This document shows positions 7,992 through 16,038 of a stretch of DNA of 44,652 nt, in pieces. Below the pieces are notes generated by a model. That model worked only from the letters and a program-made list of their open reading frames with translations. It was not told the origin of the DNA and ran no database searches. Source of the stretch: Mycobacterium sp. (GTDB taxonomy: Bacteria > Actinomycetota > Actinomycetes > Mycobacteriales > Mycobacteriaceae). Each line of letters opens with the position of its first letter. The stretch's first letter is position 1. The position numbers were made by a program, and so were the translations under genes. Location of the stretch: contig JAHFVD010000063.1 in the NCBI GenBank assembly GCA_023264735.1, positions 1 to 44,652 of the forward strand, given 5' to 3'.

Positions 7992-8705
7992 TTACAGCCA
8001 GATGATCTGGGACAGGTCGGCCTTGCCGTTCGCGTCGACCGCGAAGGGCAGCTTGGCCTCGTTGACCAGACCGTGAACAAACAGGGCGCCACCGATCTTG
8101 GCCAGTGCCTGTCCGGTGGTCGGGTTGACGGCCCGCAGGAACGAGAACAGCAAGCCCTTGCAGGTCTGCCGGCCGTCGTTAGCGGTGTCGTCGTACGGCC
8201 CGTACAGGCCGGTCGCGGTGATTTTGCCGAGCGGGAACCCCGACGGGATGTACCCGTTGACGTAGTGCCCGGTGACCCCGGCGGTCGTGGTTGCGATGGT
8301 GACAGTGCCGGCGCCACCGGTGAGGCTGGCACCCGAACCAGTCAGGGCCGCGACGTTCTGGTTCCCCAGTGCGCCACCGAACGTGACCGTGTAGGGGCCG
8401 CCATTCGCGCCGGCGACAGAGACGTCGCCGACGGCGATGTTGGACAGCGCCTCGAGCGCGGACTGGACCGCCGTCGCGGCCGCGTTCCACGCGATCGCCG
8501 TGGTGGTCTGGCCCGAGCAGGTCAGGGTGAACGTGCCGCCGGTCGCACTGATCGTGACCGTCTGCACTTCGTTGACGTTGGCCGGATTGAACTTCGAGAT
8601 GTCCAGCGTGATACCGGGGGTGATGTCAACGCCGTGGGTTCCAATGAGCCACGCGCGGTTGTCCACCTGGTACGAGCTGGAGTGAACGGTGATGTCGCTG
8701 GACAT
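7992..8705 (-). CDS. Capsid decoration protein with inserted beta domain
   Basis: A 237-residue protein. The N-terminal 45 residues (DNRAWLIGTHGVDITPGITLDISKF) and the C-terminal part from about 145 (GHYVNGYIPSGFPLGKITATGLYGPY, ending ADLSQIIWL) match actinophage head decoration proteins. Between them, residues about 48-142 (NEVQTVTISATGGTFTLTC and VQSALEALSNIAVGDVSVAG) form a Thr/Gly-rich beta domain that occurs as a repeat in other actinophage surface proteins. It lies between scaffold and capsid genes. The insertion probably forms an exposed knob on the capsid. Confidence 0.75.
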   Translation of the reverse strand: MSSDITVHSSSYQVDNRAWLIGTHGVDITPGITLDISKFNPANVNEVQTVTISATGGTFTLTCSGQTTTAIAWNAAATAVQSALEALSNIAVGDVSVAGANGGPYTVTFGGALGNQNVAALTGSGASLTGGAGTVTIATTTAGVTGHYVNGYIPSGFPLGKITATGLYGPYDDTANDGRQTCKGLLFSFLRAVNPTTGQALAKIGGALFVHGLVNEAKLPFAVDANGKADLSQIIWL

Positions 8706-8714
8706 CGGTTCCTC

Positions 8715-9431
8715 CTATTTGATGAAGCCGCGGCGACGTGCCTCGGCCAGTCCTTCCTCGCTCGCCGACTTGGCCGGCGGGAGGTCTCCTTGTTGGCCCC
8801 ACTGTCTGGGTTGTGGTTCCTGACTGTCGGTGCTGCCGCCGAAAGCGGTTGCCAGACCGGTCAAGTGGTCGCGAAGACCCTGCGTGTCGAACTTGCCGTC
8901 CTTCACGAACTTCAGCGGATCGAGACCAGCGAGGATCGAATCCTGCTTTTCCTCATCGGTGACGAACTGCCCGATCACCTGTTTGGCAAACTCCGGCGCC
9001 CACTGCGCAGCCGCAGCCTGTGCGGCGGCCGTCGCTCCCTCTGCCCGCGCATCTGCCAACGCCTGATCGGCGGGAGTCATCTGCGCTCTCGCGGCCGCAT
9101 CAGCCGCGTCCTTGTACTGCTTAGCCTGCTCCGCAGTGATATCGCCGTAAGCCTTGAGCCGGTCGCTCTTTCGGCGATCATGGAACTTCCAGTACGCGGC
9201 CTGCTCACCCTCAGTCATGTCTTTGACCGCGGTGTTGTCCGGGAAGCCCCTGTCGGGCGGTCCGGGTGGATCTACAGGCTGCGGGTTAGCCGGTGGGTCT
9301 ACGGGCGGGGGATCGTTGGGGTCACCGAGTGGCTGCGATCCGCCCATGACGGGCCAGATCACCTTTCCCTTGTCGGTGAATCCGAGTGCCTGCAGGCCAG
9401 GAATGAGGGGGTGGAACGGTAGATCGGACAA
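8715..9431 (-). CDS. Capsid scaffolding protein
   Basis: A highly charged helical protein of 238 residues if it starts at TTG 9431, which has GGGAGA five bases upstream. The frame also opens at ATG 9461, but without a good ribosome site. HPLIPGLQALGFTDKGKVIWPVMGG is a typical N-terminus of mycobacteriophage scaffolds. It is followed by a Pro-rich linker, a long Ala/Gln/Lys helix (residues about 75-140) and a C-terminal basic tail (EEGLAEARRRGFIK) expected to bind capsid. Position just before the decoration and capsid genes supports the role. Confidence 0.8.
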   Translation of the reverse strand: MSDLPFHPLIPGLQALGFTDKGKVIWPVMGGSQPLGDPNDPPPVDPPANPQPVDPPGPPDRGFPDNTAVKDMTEGEQAAYWKFHDRRKSDRLKAYGDITAEQAKQYKDAADAAARAQMTPADQALADARAEGATAAAQAAAAQWAPEFAKQVIGQFVTDEEKQDSILAGLDPLKFVKDGKFDTQGLRDHLTGLATAFGGSTDSQEPQPRQWGQQGDLPPAKSASEEGLAEARRRGFIK

Positions 9432-9497
9432 CGTAATCTCCCATGCCGGGATGGAACCCATGACGGGTCAACCGCCGCTATCGACGGAAGCTTCTGG

Positions 9498-10667
9498 TTA
9501 CGAGGACAGTTCGCGGCGCAAACGCGCGATCTGGGTCTCGTGATAGGTGATCTGCGGCGAACCCTCGGCTAGGCCAGAGGCCCGCAGTTTCGCCAGGTTC
9601 GTTTCGAATCCAGGCAGCAAGCGGCGTGCGATTTCCGATTTAGATTCAGATTCCGGCAGTCTCGCCTCTGCCGCCTTCTTACCCTTGGCGCCGCGGGGCG
9701 TGTAGTTGGCGGCGGGTTTGAGCACTGGGCCGAACTCCCCGTGTTCGTCGACCTGGTACCGGGTTCGCTTCAGCAGGACTCCGGACGTTCCGCCTGCCTC
9801 GCCGTAGATCTTGGCGAGGTCGAATTTGTTCAGCTCGTCGGCCGGGTCTGATCCTGTTGTGACCGCCGCGACGGTGCATTTGCAGTTCCCGTGCAGAGGC
9901 AATAACGTGCCGACCTTGTACAACTGGTCGGCCGCCGCGATACACAATCCGCAAACCCCGGTTCGGGAAAGCTCAGGGTGGATGACCCTGCGGTATCCGA
10001 TCACTCGGCGGTCCAGTTCCACAGCGTTCTGCACGATCTCGAGTTCGGCGAACCGCTGCGACAACATCACGTTTCCGTCAACCAGGTCTGAGATGCGCTG
10101 CCGTGCAGCATCATCGGCGACCACTATGTCGGCGCCCTCCGCGACCATGGCGCGGTAGGCGCGAGCTGGCCGGTTGAATATGCCCTGCGTGGTCATTTCG
10201 GCTGCCGGCACCGTGGTGTTCTCACGGCTGGTGTAGTCGACGTGCACGCTGTCTGGACGCTGCAGGGCCAGCCTGCCGGCCACGACGTCAACCCCGGGTG
10301 AGCGCACATCTGCCGGGTTAGACGGAACCCCGGGTACGCGAACGCCCATGGACGATAGGAGTTGTGCCTGCGATGCCGCCGCGGTGCGTGCGGTCGCGGC
10401 TTGCGCCGTCACCATGTGCTTTCTGGCCGCTACGGTGAACGCCTGTACTGCGCGCCCGTCGTACGGATCCACCGATCCCCACAGGCTCAGGATCAGCGTC
10501 TTGGCGTAGGCGGAGGCCGCCTCGCGAGTTGTGATGACGCTATCCGAGAGCAGCGACACGGTATTAGTGATGGTGTCGGTGGCCGCGATCGATGCTTGCG
10601 CCGCGGCGACAGCTGCGAGTGCCTGCTGGTATGTCAGGCCGTCAGGCGACGGCGACGGCTGGGTCAT
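9498..10667 (-). CDS. MuF-like minor capsid protein
   Basis: A 389-residue protein. Residues 1-110 are helical and Ala/Thr-rich. The core carries the MuF-type Cys/His cluster: GVCGLCIAAADQLYKVG followed by PLHGNCKCTVAAV (about residues 240-272). MuF proteins are injected or structural minor head proteins placed after the portal gene, as here. The C-terminal 70 residues are charged and helical. Its ATG lies inside the end of the portal gene (26-base overlap). Confidence 0.8.
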   Translation of the reverse strand: MTQPSPSPDGLTYQQALAAVAAAQASIAATDTITNTVSLLSDSVITTREAASAYAKTLILSLWGSVDPYDGRAVQAFTVAARKHMVTAQAATARTAAASQAQLLSSMGVRVPGVPSNPADVRSPGVDVVAGRLALQRPDSVHVDYTSRENTTVPAAEMTTQGIFNRPARAYRAMVAEGADIVVADDAARQRISDLVDGNVMLSQRFAELEIVQNAVELDRRVIGYRRVIHPELSRTGVCGLCIAAADQLYKVGTLLPLHGNCKCTVAAVTTGSDPADELNKFDLAKIYGEAGGTSGVLLKRTRYQVDEHGEFGPVLKPAANYTPRGAKGKKAAEARLPESESKSEIARRLLPGFETNLAKLRASGLAEGSPQITYHETQIARLRRELSS

Positions 10668-12123
10668 TCACCGGCTGATCCTGCGGGGCGCCCGACGGAC
10701 GCTGCTGCTGCGCGAGTTGCGCTTGCGCCGCCGCGGCGAGGATCCGTTCCGCCTCGAGCTCGGCAAGGTTTTCCTCGATGTCCTCGGGAGGCATCTCCCA
10801 GATCTCGCGCATGATCCGCTGCTTGGATAGCACGCCCTTGGCTTGTGCGGTCGCAGAACCCTTTTCGGCGAGTGAATTGAAGTCAATCGGACCCCATTGC
10901 AGCTTGATCGCCGTCACGTCGGCAGCTCGCTTGGACTTGCCGTCCATCGCGAATACCATGCGCCACACCAGCTTCAATCCGGGGATGACGCGGGACCTGC
11001 GGTCACGAACCTTCGACTTCAGCACTTCACCGAGCAGGCCGGCGCCGGCGGCGGATCCGTTCGCATCATCGGGTGTGATCATGTACAGCGGTGTGTGGGT
11101 GACTGCCGCGAATTCCTTCACGTCATCACGCTTGGCCTGCAGCATCGGACCAAGGTCGGTCGGCTGGCCCTCCCAGAACTGCCAGCCCGCAGGGACTTTC
11201 CACACCGCACCTGGACCGGCCTTGAACACTTCGTTCCAGTCGGTCTCCTGCCTATTCGGATCGGCGGAATCCTCGACCTGATTCTCGTCGTCGTACTCGT
11301 CTTCCTCCGGCTCATCACCGGAGACGCCGCGCTGCTTGAATGCCTGAAACCGCGTCAACACCATGCGCTGCAGGGTGGTGTCAATGATGCGGTCCAGCAC
11401 GTCGACGTGCGCCTCGTACTCGCCGAGGCCAAGCTTGTTCTCAAACCGGACCACCGGGATGCCACCGAACTCGTCCAAGCCCTCGACCGGCTCCGGCGAA
11501 TCGCTGATCCGCTCCCACTCGTTCATGTCGTTGCGGCGCAACGTCCACTTCTCACCCGGGAGGAACAGGTGAGCGATCTCTTCGTCTTCCTCGACGTCGT
11601 ACGACTTGACCAGCGCTGCGCGCAGCCGGACCGGGTTGTTCGGGTCGCCGATACCAACGCAGCGCCGCGGGTCTATCGCATGGATCGTCGGACCGTCAGC
11701 GGTGGGCACCATCATCAGGTAGCCCTCGCCGAGCGCACAGTAGTAGGTGAACAGATCCTTCAGCTGCGCCGCGAATCCGGTGTCCTCCATCAGTTCCGCG
11801 GCGCGGTCGTCGCCGTTCGGGCTGTCATCGGCGCTGGTCGACACGGCGAGGATGTCCATGCGGTCCACCACGGCGGTAACGCACATCTCGGCGTAGTTGG
11901 ACCGCGACTTCCGCATGATGTCCCGGAAGATGTCCGCGAACTCGGGGGCGATCTGCGGCAACGGCGGGTCACCAACGTAGTACGACCACAGCAGGTCCAT
12001 CTGTTCGTTGCGCGGCCGCGGCTCGTCCGGCCGGCTCGCCTTGTCCTGCCAGCGTGGCTTCGTATCGGCGGTGAATCGGCGTTCCAGTCGGTCGAACCAT
12101 TCCGATGGGGTCAGGACTGCCAA
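10642..12123 (-). CDS. Portal protein
   Basis: A 493-residue portal of the SPP1 gp6 type. It begins AVLTPSEWFDRLERRFTADTKPR, then YYVGDPPLPQIAPEFADIFRDIMRKSRSNYAEMCVTAVVDRM (residues about 47-90), and includes the region GLGEYEAHVDVLDRIIDTTLQRMV and AAVTHTPLYMITPDDANGSAAGAGLL (the stem/clip region near 340-365). The C-terminus is Ala/Gln-rich. The start is TTG at 12123, seven bases after the terminase stop, with AGGTGA upstream. Portals form the dodecameric DNA channel; the order TerL, portal, MuF is standard. Confidence 0.9.
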   Translation of the reverse strand: MAVLTPSEWFDRLERRFTADTKPRWQDKASRPDEPRPRNEQMDLLWSYYVGDPPLPQIAPEFADIFRDIMRKSRSNYAEMCVTAVVDRMDILAVSTSADDSPNGDDRAAELMEDTGFAAQLKDLFTYYCALGEGYLMMVPTADGPTIHAIDPRRCVGIGDPNNPVRLRAALVKSYDVEEDEEIAHLFLPGEKWTLRRNDMNEWERISDSPEPVEGLDEFGGIPVVRFENKLGLGEYEAHVDVLDRIIDTTLQRMVLTRFQAFKQRGVSGDEPEEDEYDDENQVEDSADPNRQETDWNEVFKAGPGAVWKVPAGWQFWEGQPTDLGPMLQAKRDDVKEFAAVTHTPLYMITPDDANGSAAGAGLLGEVLKSKVRDRRSRVIPGLKLVWRMVFAMDGKSKRAADVTAIKLQWGPIDFNSLAEKGSATAQAKGVLSKQRIMREIWEMPPEDIEENLAELEAERILAAAAQAQLAQQQRPSGAPQDQPVNDPAVAVA

Positions 12124-12129
12124 CGCTAT

Positions 12130-13929
12130 TCACCTCACTCTCACGACTCGGCTCCGCGATTTCTTCGGGAGGAACGGCAACGCGTCCATGCGGGCTTCCC
12201 ACGACAACATTCCGGACATCGACAGGTCGAACTTCCGATCGCGATGCAGCTTGCCGAGGATGAAAACTGGCTCCCCGGTCTCGATATCGACGCGCTGGCC
12301 TAGTTGCTTTCGGCCGGCGTTGCCCATATGTCTGGTCAGGTCACCGTGCTTGGTCGGCACGCCGTTCTCTGTGTCGGAATACGTGACGGTGCCGGTGTCG
12401 ATCGCTGTCGAGTACGAGCTGACTGCCTTGATGGTGCGATTCAATCCGTGCGCGTTGGTCCAAAACTCTTGGACGATAGCCTTTTTGGTGTACTGGCTCT
12501 CACCAAATCTCATCGACCATCCGCCGATGGTCGACTCGAAACCTGCAGGGTCGCAATAAGCCAGCATCACACGGTATCGGCGCTTGATCTGGAGCACTGC
12601 GGCGGTCAACGCGTTCTCATCGAGCTCATAGTCGTCGTCGTTCAGCGGCTTCTCGGACAGGTAGTACGGCTCCTGCAGCCCCGTCCGAACGTCGGTCAGC
12701 GTCACGCCTGTCGCGTCACGGAATCTCGCTCCGTCGAAGCCGAACGTGATGAACGCACCGCGAGGGATATGCAGCTCCGGACGGGCGAGCAAGAACCACT
12801 TCTTGATGTTGAACGCCTGGGCGCCCTGCTGGATCCACCGGTTGCACCACACGCGCTCGAGGTACGGTCTGTCGGCCTTCGGCTTGTCCCACCGCGACGC
12901 GAGTTCCTCAATGTCGGTGCGCGCAGCCAGATCAGGACCGGACGCCTCACGGATCGCCTCGCAGCGGTCCTCGAACTTGTCCATATCCCACTCATCAGAA
13001 GCCTGACGATGGAAGTAGAACGTCGACGGCCGCTCGACCTCGCCCCGAGCCATTGCTTCGGCCTCGAAGTGGTCATCCTCAGCGACCGAGTTCTGCCCAG
13101 GCTCACCAGCAGTCGTGACCGCCAGCCCCCACGGGTCCTGAGCGAAGCGCTTGCCCAGGTTTTCGTCCATCGTGGTGACGGCGCGCTTCTCCGACGGCAA
13201 GTACAGGCGGTGAGTCTCGTCATAGCAGTTCCAGGTAGTGCGTCCGCCGTCGTTGGTATCCGGCGAGTTCGCAACGGCGACAGCCTTGCCATCTGCCTTG
13301 CCGTCAGCGCCGATCCGTAGGATCCGCTCGAGGCTGGTGTCGAACGACTCAGGCCCGCGGCAATCGAAACCGCACCACTTGCAGTGATTCGGCCCGTAGC
13401 ACCCGTCCTCCGGGCACCACCCGCATTGCCCGCCACATCCGTTGCCTTCGGAGCAATCACTGCACTCGGCGATCCGGCAGTTCTCGCAAATGAACTTCAG
13501 CGCGCCATAAGCGAGCTCCTCCACCTGGAGCTTGGCGTTCGCCAGCATCGGGATGAACGGATCGACCACCGGCCGGCCCATCGCCAGCGAACCGTCCTTG
13601 TTGTACCCGTCGAACCGAACCGGCGCGTACGGATGCAACTCACCGAAGCCGATGAACGCTGCAAACTCAGTTTTGGCCGCACCCTTGCGGATCGAGATGT
13701 TGCCCCGCTTGAAGCGGCGGCGACCCGCCCGCTTGCTCCCCATCGGGTGATGCTCATAGAGCCGATAGGTGACGTACTCCCAGTCAGCCGAGAGCTGCTC
13801 GAGCGGTCGACCTTTCAGATCACCCGGACCGTAAACAGCGTGCGACTCGAGGAACTCGCAGAGCTGATCCCCCAGCGTCGGAAACAGCGGTTCCCCAACC
13901 GCAGGATCCGGCGGGTAGATCAGCTCCAC
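12130..13929 (-). CDS. Terminase large subunit with Cys-rich insertion
   Basis: A 599-residue packaging motor starting at GTG 13929. The ATPase has a deviant Walker A (RKGAAKTE, residues 81-88), a Walker B with catalytic Glu (CYDETH, 235-240) and a downstream TTAGEPGQNS coupling motif. The nuclease half includes ITFGFDGARFRDATGV (around 395-410) and later acidic residues. Between the Walker motifs, residues 148-190 hold eleven cysteines and a His (148, 151, 156, 159, 165, 169, 172, 177, H182, 183, 186, 190), a probable zinc-binding insertion that I do not know from ordinary terminases. TerS is six bases upstream. Confidence 0.92.
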   Translation of the reverse strand: MELIYPPDPAVGEPLFPTLGDQLCEFLESHAVYGPGDLKGRPLEQLSADWEYVTYRLYEHHPMGSKRAGRRRFKRGNISIRKGAAKTEFAAFIGFGELHPYAPVRFDGYNKDGSLAMGRPVVDPFIPMLANAKLQVEELAYGALKFICENCRIAECSDCSEGNGCGGQCGWCPEDGCYGPNHCKWCGFDCRGPESFDTSLERILRIGADGKADGKAVAVANSPDTNDGGRTTWNCYDETHRLYLPSEKRAVTTMDENLGKRFAQDPWGLAVTTAGEPGQNSVAEDDHFEAEAMARGEVERPSTFYFHRQASDEWDMDKFEDRCEAIREASGPDLAARTDIEELASRWDKPKADRPYLERVWCNRWIQQGAQAFNIKKWFLLARPELHIPRGAFITFGFDGARFRDATGVTLTDVRTGLQEPYYLSEKPLNDDDYELDENALTAAVLQIKRRYRVMLAYCDPAGFESTIGGWSMRFGESQYTKKAIVQEFWTNAHGLNRTIKAVSSYSTAIDTGTVTYSDTENGVPTKHGDLTRHMGNAGRKQLGQRVDIETGEPVFILGKLHRDRKFDLSMSGMLSWEARMDALPFLPKKSRSRVVRVR

Positions 13930-13935
13930 GCGGAA

Positions 13936-14418
13936 CTACTTCACAGCTGCAAGATGCTGCCTCGCCTCGCGTGGGTCGGCTCGCTTCTTGGCCGGCTTCG
14001 CCGGACCCGACGACGGTGTCGACTGCCGACGCTGCGCTGTGCTCTGCGCCGCAGCCTCGCCACGGTCAATCTCCCACTGGAGCGCCCGACGCGACATCGG
14101 AGTCAAACCGCACTGACCCAGGATCTGCCGAATCTCGGCGGCCAACTGCTTGCACACACTCGGCGGCGTCTTCGGATTCCAGAACTGCTGCATCAGCTTC
14201 GCGCAGATATACAGCCCATCGGTGTCCGACTCCGTCCACTCCGGAACCATCGGCGACGACCACGTCCGCTGCCACCAATCCCGCACTTGCGGATACCACC
14301 GCGTGCCCTTCGGCAGCTCGGGAATATCCGGATTGTCCTGCGGCTTCAACGTCGCACGCGTCGCGGTCTTGTTGCGCCGCGCACGCAGCGAAGGATCCTT
14401 CGGGTTAGGTCCGGGCAT
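13936..14418 (-). CDS. Terminase small subunit
   Basis: A 160-residue protein starting at ATG 14418, where AGGAG lies six bases upstream; the frame is open further but lacks such a site. MPGPNPKDPSLRARRNKTATRATLK is the typical basic N-terminus of actinophage small terminases, followed by LPKGTRWYPQVRDWWQRTWSSPM and a helical oligomerisation region (YICAKLMQQFW; AAEIRQILGQCGLTPMSRRALQW). The C-terminus is Ser/Lys/Pro-rich. TerS recognises the packaging site, likely the non-coding stretch just upstream. Confidence 0.85.
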   Translation of the reverse strand: MPGPNPKDPSLRARRNKTATRATLKPQDNPDIPELPKGTRWYPQVRDWWQRTWSSPMVPEWTESDTDGLYICAKLMQQFWNPKTPPSVCKQLAAEIRQILGQCGLTPMSRRALQWEIDRGEAAAQSTAQRRQSTPSSGPAKPAKKRADPREARQHLAAVK

Positions 14419-14646
14419 CGTGACTCCTATGACAGGAAGGACTAAATCCCATGGCGGGAAAGGCTTTTCGGCAAAATCAGGCCCCAAATCGAAATCCCCG
14501 GAACCCGTACACAGCATTTTTTACAGGGCGATGCGGCAGTACGTGGGGACACCCGGGGGGAGGGTGGCGGCCCTGGTCTTCCAATATCCGCTGGTCAGAG
14601 GTGTTTTCGTGCTCGAGCGGCACGTAGGCGTGTGAGCCGCAGGCAG
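14419..14646. other. Non-coding region, candidate cos packaging site
   Basis: These 228 bases lie between the HNH endonuclease and the small terminase genes, where many siphoviruses carry cos. No convincing gene is present. The stretch has an unusual make-up: an A/T-rich segment around 14,505-14,525 next to a G-run region (14,550-14,575) with GGGGACACCC followed by a run of six G. The cos assignment is by position only; no cohesive-end sequence can be read from a single prophage. Confidence 0.35.
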
Positions 14647-15009
14647 TCAGCGCCGACGCGTACCAGCGCCGCGATCCTCGGTACGTGCCTTGTGCTCATT
14701 GCACGGCCGGCACGCGGCCTGCCAGTTCTCCTGGTCGAGCGCGAGGTCGGGCCGCCGCGCTGCGGGCTTGATCTTGTCCACCGTGGTGGCACGACCGGTG
14801 CATATGCCCGGGTACTGGATCTTGCATTGCGTGTGACGCTTCAGGTAGTCACGTTGCGCCTTCTGCCACGCTGACGTCGTCGTGACCTTGCTGCTGTTGG
14901 TACGCGGCCCGCGCCATGACACAGTGCACTCAGGGCAGTATCTGGTGCTGGTGATCAGGTTCGTGCACGCACCCTTGCGGCCAGGGCACCGGCGCGGCGC
15001 ACGCGGCAT
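14647..15009 (-). CDS. HNH endonuclease of the packaging region
   Basis: A 120-residue basic protein. CPGRKGACTNLITSTRYCPECTV gives an N-terminal zinc site; the HNH core runs from RDYLKRHTQCKIQYPGICTGRATTVDKIKPAARRPDLAL (degenerate first His position, VDKIKP) to the second Cys pair AACRPCNEHKA. Phage HNH proteins beside TerS aid terminase cleavage at cos in several systems. The canonical H of the DH/VH motif is replaced by D-K, so activity should be treated with care. It overlaps the upstream gene by one base. Confidence 0.78.
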   Translation of the reverse strand: MPRAPRRCPGRKGACTNLITSTRYCPECTVSWRGPRTNSSKVTTTSAWQKAQRDYLKRHTQCKIQYPGICTGRATTVDKIKPAARRPDLALDQENWQAACRPCNEHKARTEDRGAGTRRR

Positions 15010-15356
15010 CAGCTTGCTTCCACGGAGTGGTGTTCGTTGATCCGGCTACCGACCATCCACAGATCGCGCTTGTAAATGCGGTGGTAGACCCGGTATTCGC
15101 GTATGTCGCCGTTGTCGAACGGGATGGTTTCGTACGGGAAGACCGCTGCGCCGCTGGTCCACCACAGATCCCATTCGAGGATCTGCGGACGATATCGGCC
15201 GATCAGCTGCCATGCGAGAAGCGGGCTGTCCGCGAGGCAGACGTAGGGCGGTTTCCATTCGCCGCACGACGATCGCGATCCGGGGCGCAGCCCGTACCGG
15301 TTGATCTGGCCACGCCGAGTTGCGGGCGCCCAGTGGTACAGGGCGAAGTTGTCCAT
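15009..15356 (-). CDS. Unknown protein, first late block
   Basis: A 115-residue protein starting at ATG 15356, which overlaps the stop of the upstream gene by one base. It starts MDNFALYHWAPATRRGQINRYGLRPGS and contains KPPYVCLADSPLLAWQLIGRY and a Trp-rich stretch EWDLWWTSGAAVFP, ending EYRVYHRIYKRDLWMVGSR. The pattern (a call to a reported location, YGLRPGS..., VCLADSP..W) is reminiscent of small RES/ADP-ribosyl or 'DarT-like' folds, but this is weak. Product unknown; it precedes the HNH gene. Confidence 0.65.
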   Translation of the reverse strand: MDNFALYHWAPATRRGQINRYGLRPGSRSSCGEWKPPYVCLADSPLLAWQLIGRYRPQILEWDLWWTSGAAVFPYETIPFDNGDIREYRVYHRIYKRDLWMVGSRINEHHSVEAS

Positions 15357-15553
15357 CAGAAGTTTTCCCGCCGGATCTGGTCGAGCAGCTTGTCGATCGC
15401 TGTGCTGTACAGCTTCTCGTCGGGCGTGCACCACACACCCTGATAGGTGCCGCAACGGCAGTCCTGGTGGTGTCGTGCGTGGCGGGCCCGGTCGACAGCT
15501 TCGATCAGCTCTGCGCGTGGGTCTGGCCGCCGCAGCGGGGGCATCTGGAACAT
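15356..15553 (-). CDS. Small unknown protein at start of late operon
   Basis: A 65-residue protein. ATG 15553 is preferred because GGGGAG lies five bases upstream; an upstream ATG at 15577 sits in the tail of the terminator. The sequence MFQMPPLRRPDPRAELIEAVDRAR is followed by CRCGTYQGVWCTPDEKLYSTAIDKLLDQIRRENF, with a possible metal site (C..C...C). It is the first gene after the terminator and is coupled to the next gene by TGATG. Confidence 0.6.
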   Translation of the reverse strand: MFQMPPLRRPDPRAELIEAVDRARHARHHQDCRCGTYQGVWCTPDEKLYSTAIDKLLDQIRRENF

Positions 15554-15578
15554 GGTCGCTCCCCTCGCTGGGGGCATG

Positions 15579-15613
15579 AAAAAACCGCTCTACCCGGGTC
15601 TGGGCATAGCGGT
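15579..15613 (-). terminator. Intrinsic terminator closing the early operon
   Basis: On the minus strand the hairpin has outer arms ACCGCT (15613-15608) and AGCGGT (15589-15584), an inner CCC/GGG stem, and is followed directly by six T (15584-15579). It acts only on leftward transcripts, that is, those of the early genes that would run antisense through the toxin-antitoxin pair. Confidence 0.65.
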
Positions 15614-15681
15614 GTCAGGGCTGAGCATACGTTTTCGTACCTCTTCTGTCATCAACCGAGGTTGTGGCGTGTTTCGGGGAT

Positions 15682-15718
15682 AAGTGTTTGACACTTTATC
15701 CGTAAGTGTTATACACTT
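15682..15718. promoter_or_regulatory. Two tandem palindromic operators
   Basis: AAGTGT-TTG-ACACTT (15682-15696) and AAGTGT-TAT-ACACTT (15704-15718) are perfect 6+6 palindromes with three-base spacers, centred 22 bp apart (two helical turns). The first contains the -35 box and the second the -10 box of the downstream gene. A ribbon-helix-helix antitoxin encoded in the operon is the natural ligand, so autoregulation is inferred. Confidence 0.72.
15688..15715 (+). promoter_or_regulatory. Promoter of the toxin-antitoxin pair
   Basis: TTGACA (15688-15693), a 16-bp spacer and TATACA (15710-15715) form a near-consensus promoter. The ATG at 15724 is eight bases after the -10 box and lacks a ribosome site, so the message is probably leaderless. 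Confidence 0.75.
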
Positions 15719-15723
15719 TAGGC

Positions 15724-16020
15724 ATGCGGATTGAGATCAAGCCCAGCGCTAGGGCCCACCAGATCACCGGCGACGAGATCCGCGCCGTCATCGCCTACCC
15801 CGCACTCCGCCTCCCCATCGCAGCCCGCCGCGCCGGTGCACTACTCGTCATCTACATCGGTCCCGCCGCCACCAACCAGCCCTGGATCGAAGTCATCGCC
15901 GACCACATCGACCCCGCGGTAGCCGAAGTGTTCCACGCAATGATGCTCCGCCCCGTCACCATTCAATCCCTCCGACTCGACGAACTCGTCGACCCCGACT
16001 ACGGCCCACAAAGAGCCTGA
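15724..16020 (+). CDS. Putative toxin of a two-gene toxin-antitoxin module
   Basis: A 98-residue protein. MRIEIKPSARAHQITGDEIRAVIAYPALR is followed by AGALLVIYIGPAATNQPWIEVIADH, a strand-helix-strand layout like that of small RelE/BrnT-type toxins (a helix, then three strands with the last ones bearing WIEVI), then VAEVFHAMMLRPVTIQSLRL. Similar actinobacterial proteins precede CopG-like genes. The pairing with a downstream ribbon-helix-helix gene (18-base gap) and the operator architecture are the main evidence. Family membership is not certain. It is divergent from all neighbouring phage genes. Confidence 0.6.
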   Translation: MRIEIKPSARAHQITGDEIRAVIAYPALRLPIAARRAGALLVIYIGPAATNQPWIEVIADHIDPAVAEVFHAMMLRPVTIQSLRLDELVDPDYGPQRA

Positions 16021-16038
16021 GATGAAAGGAATACGAAC

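Noticed and set aside
8073..9422. 449-codon plus-strand frame
   Set aside because: It is a shadow of the scaffold and decoration genes; no start signal and no motif.
9498..12123. Long plus-strand open frames opposite the portal and MuF genes (for example 10897-12303)
   Set aside because: These are antisense shadows of high-GC genes; their translations are Arg/Val/His-rich without domain content.
15356..15577. Start of the first late gene at ATG 15577
   Set aside because: That ATG is adjacent to the terminator T-run and has no ribosome site; ATG 15553 has GGGGAG in place.
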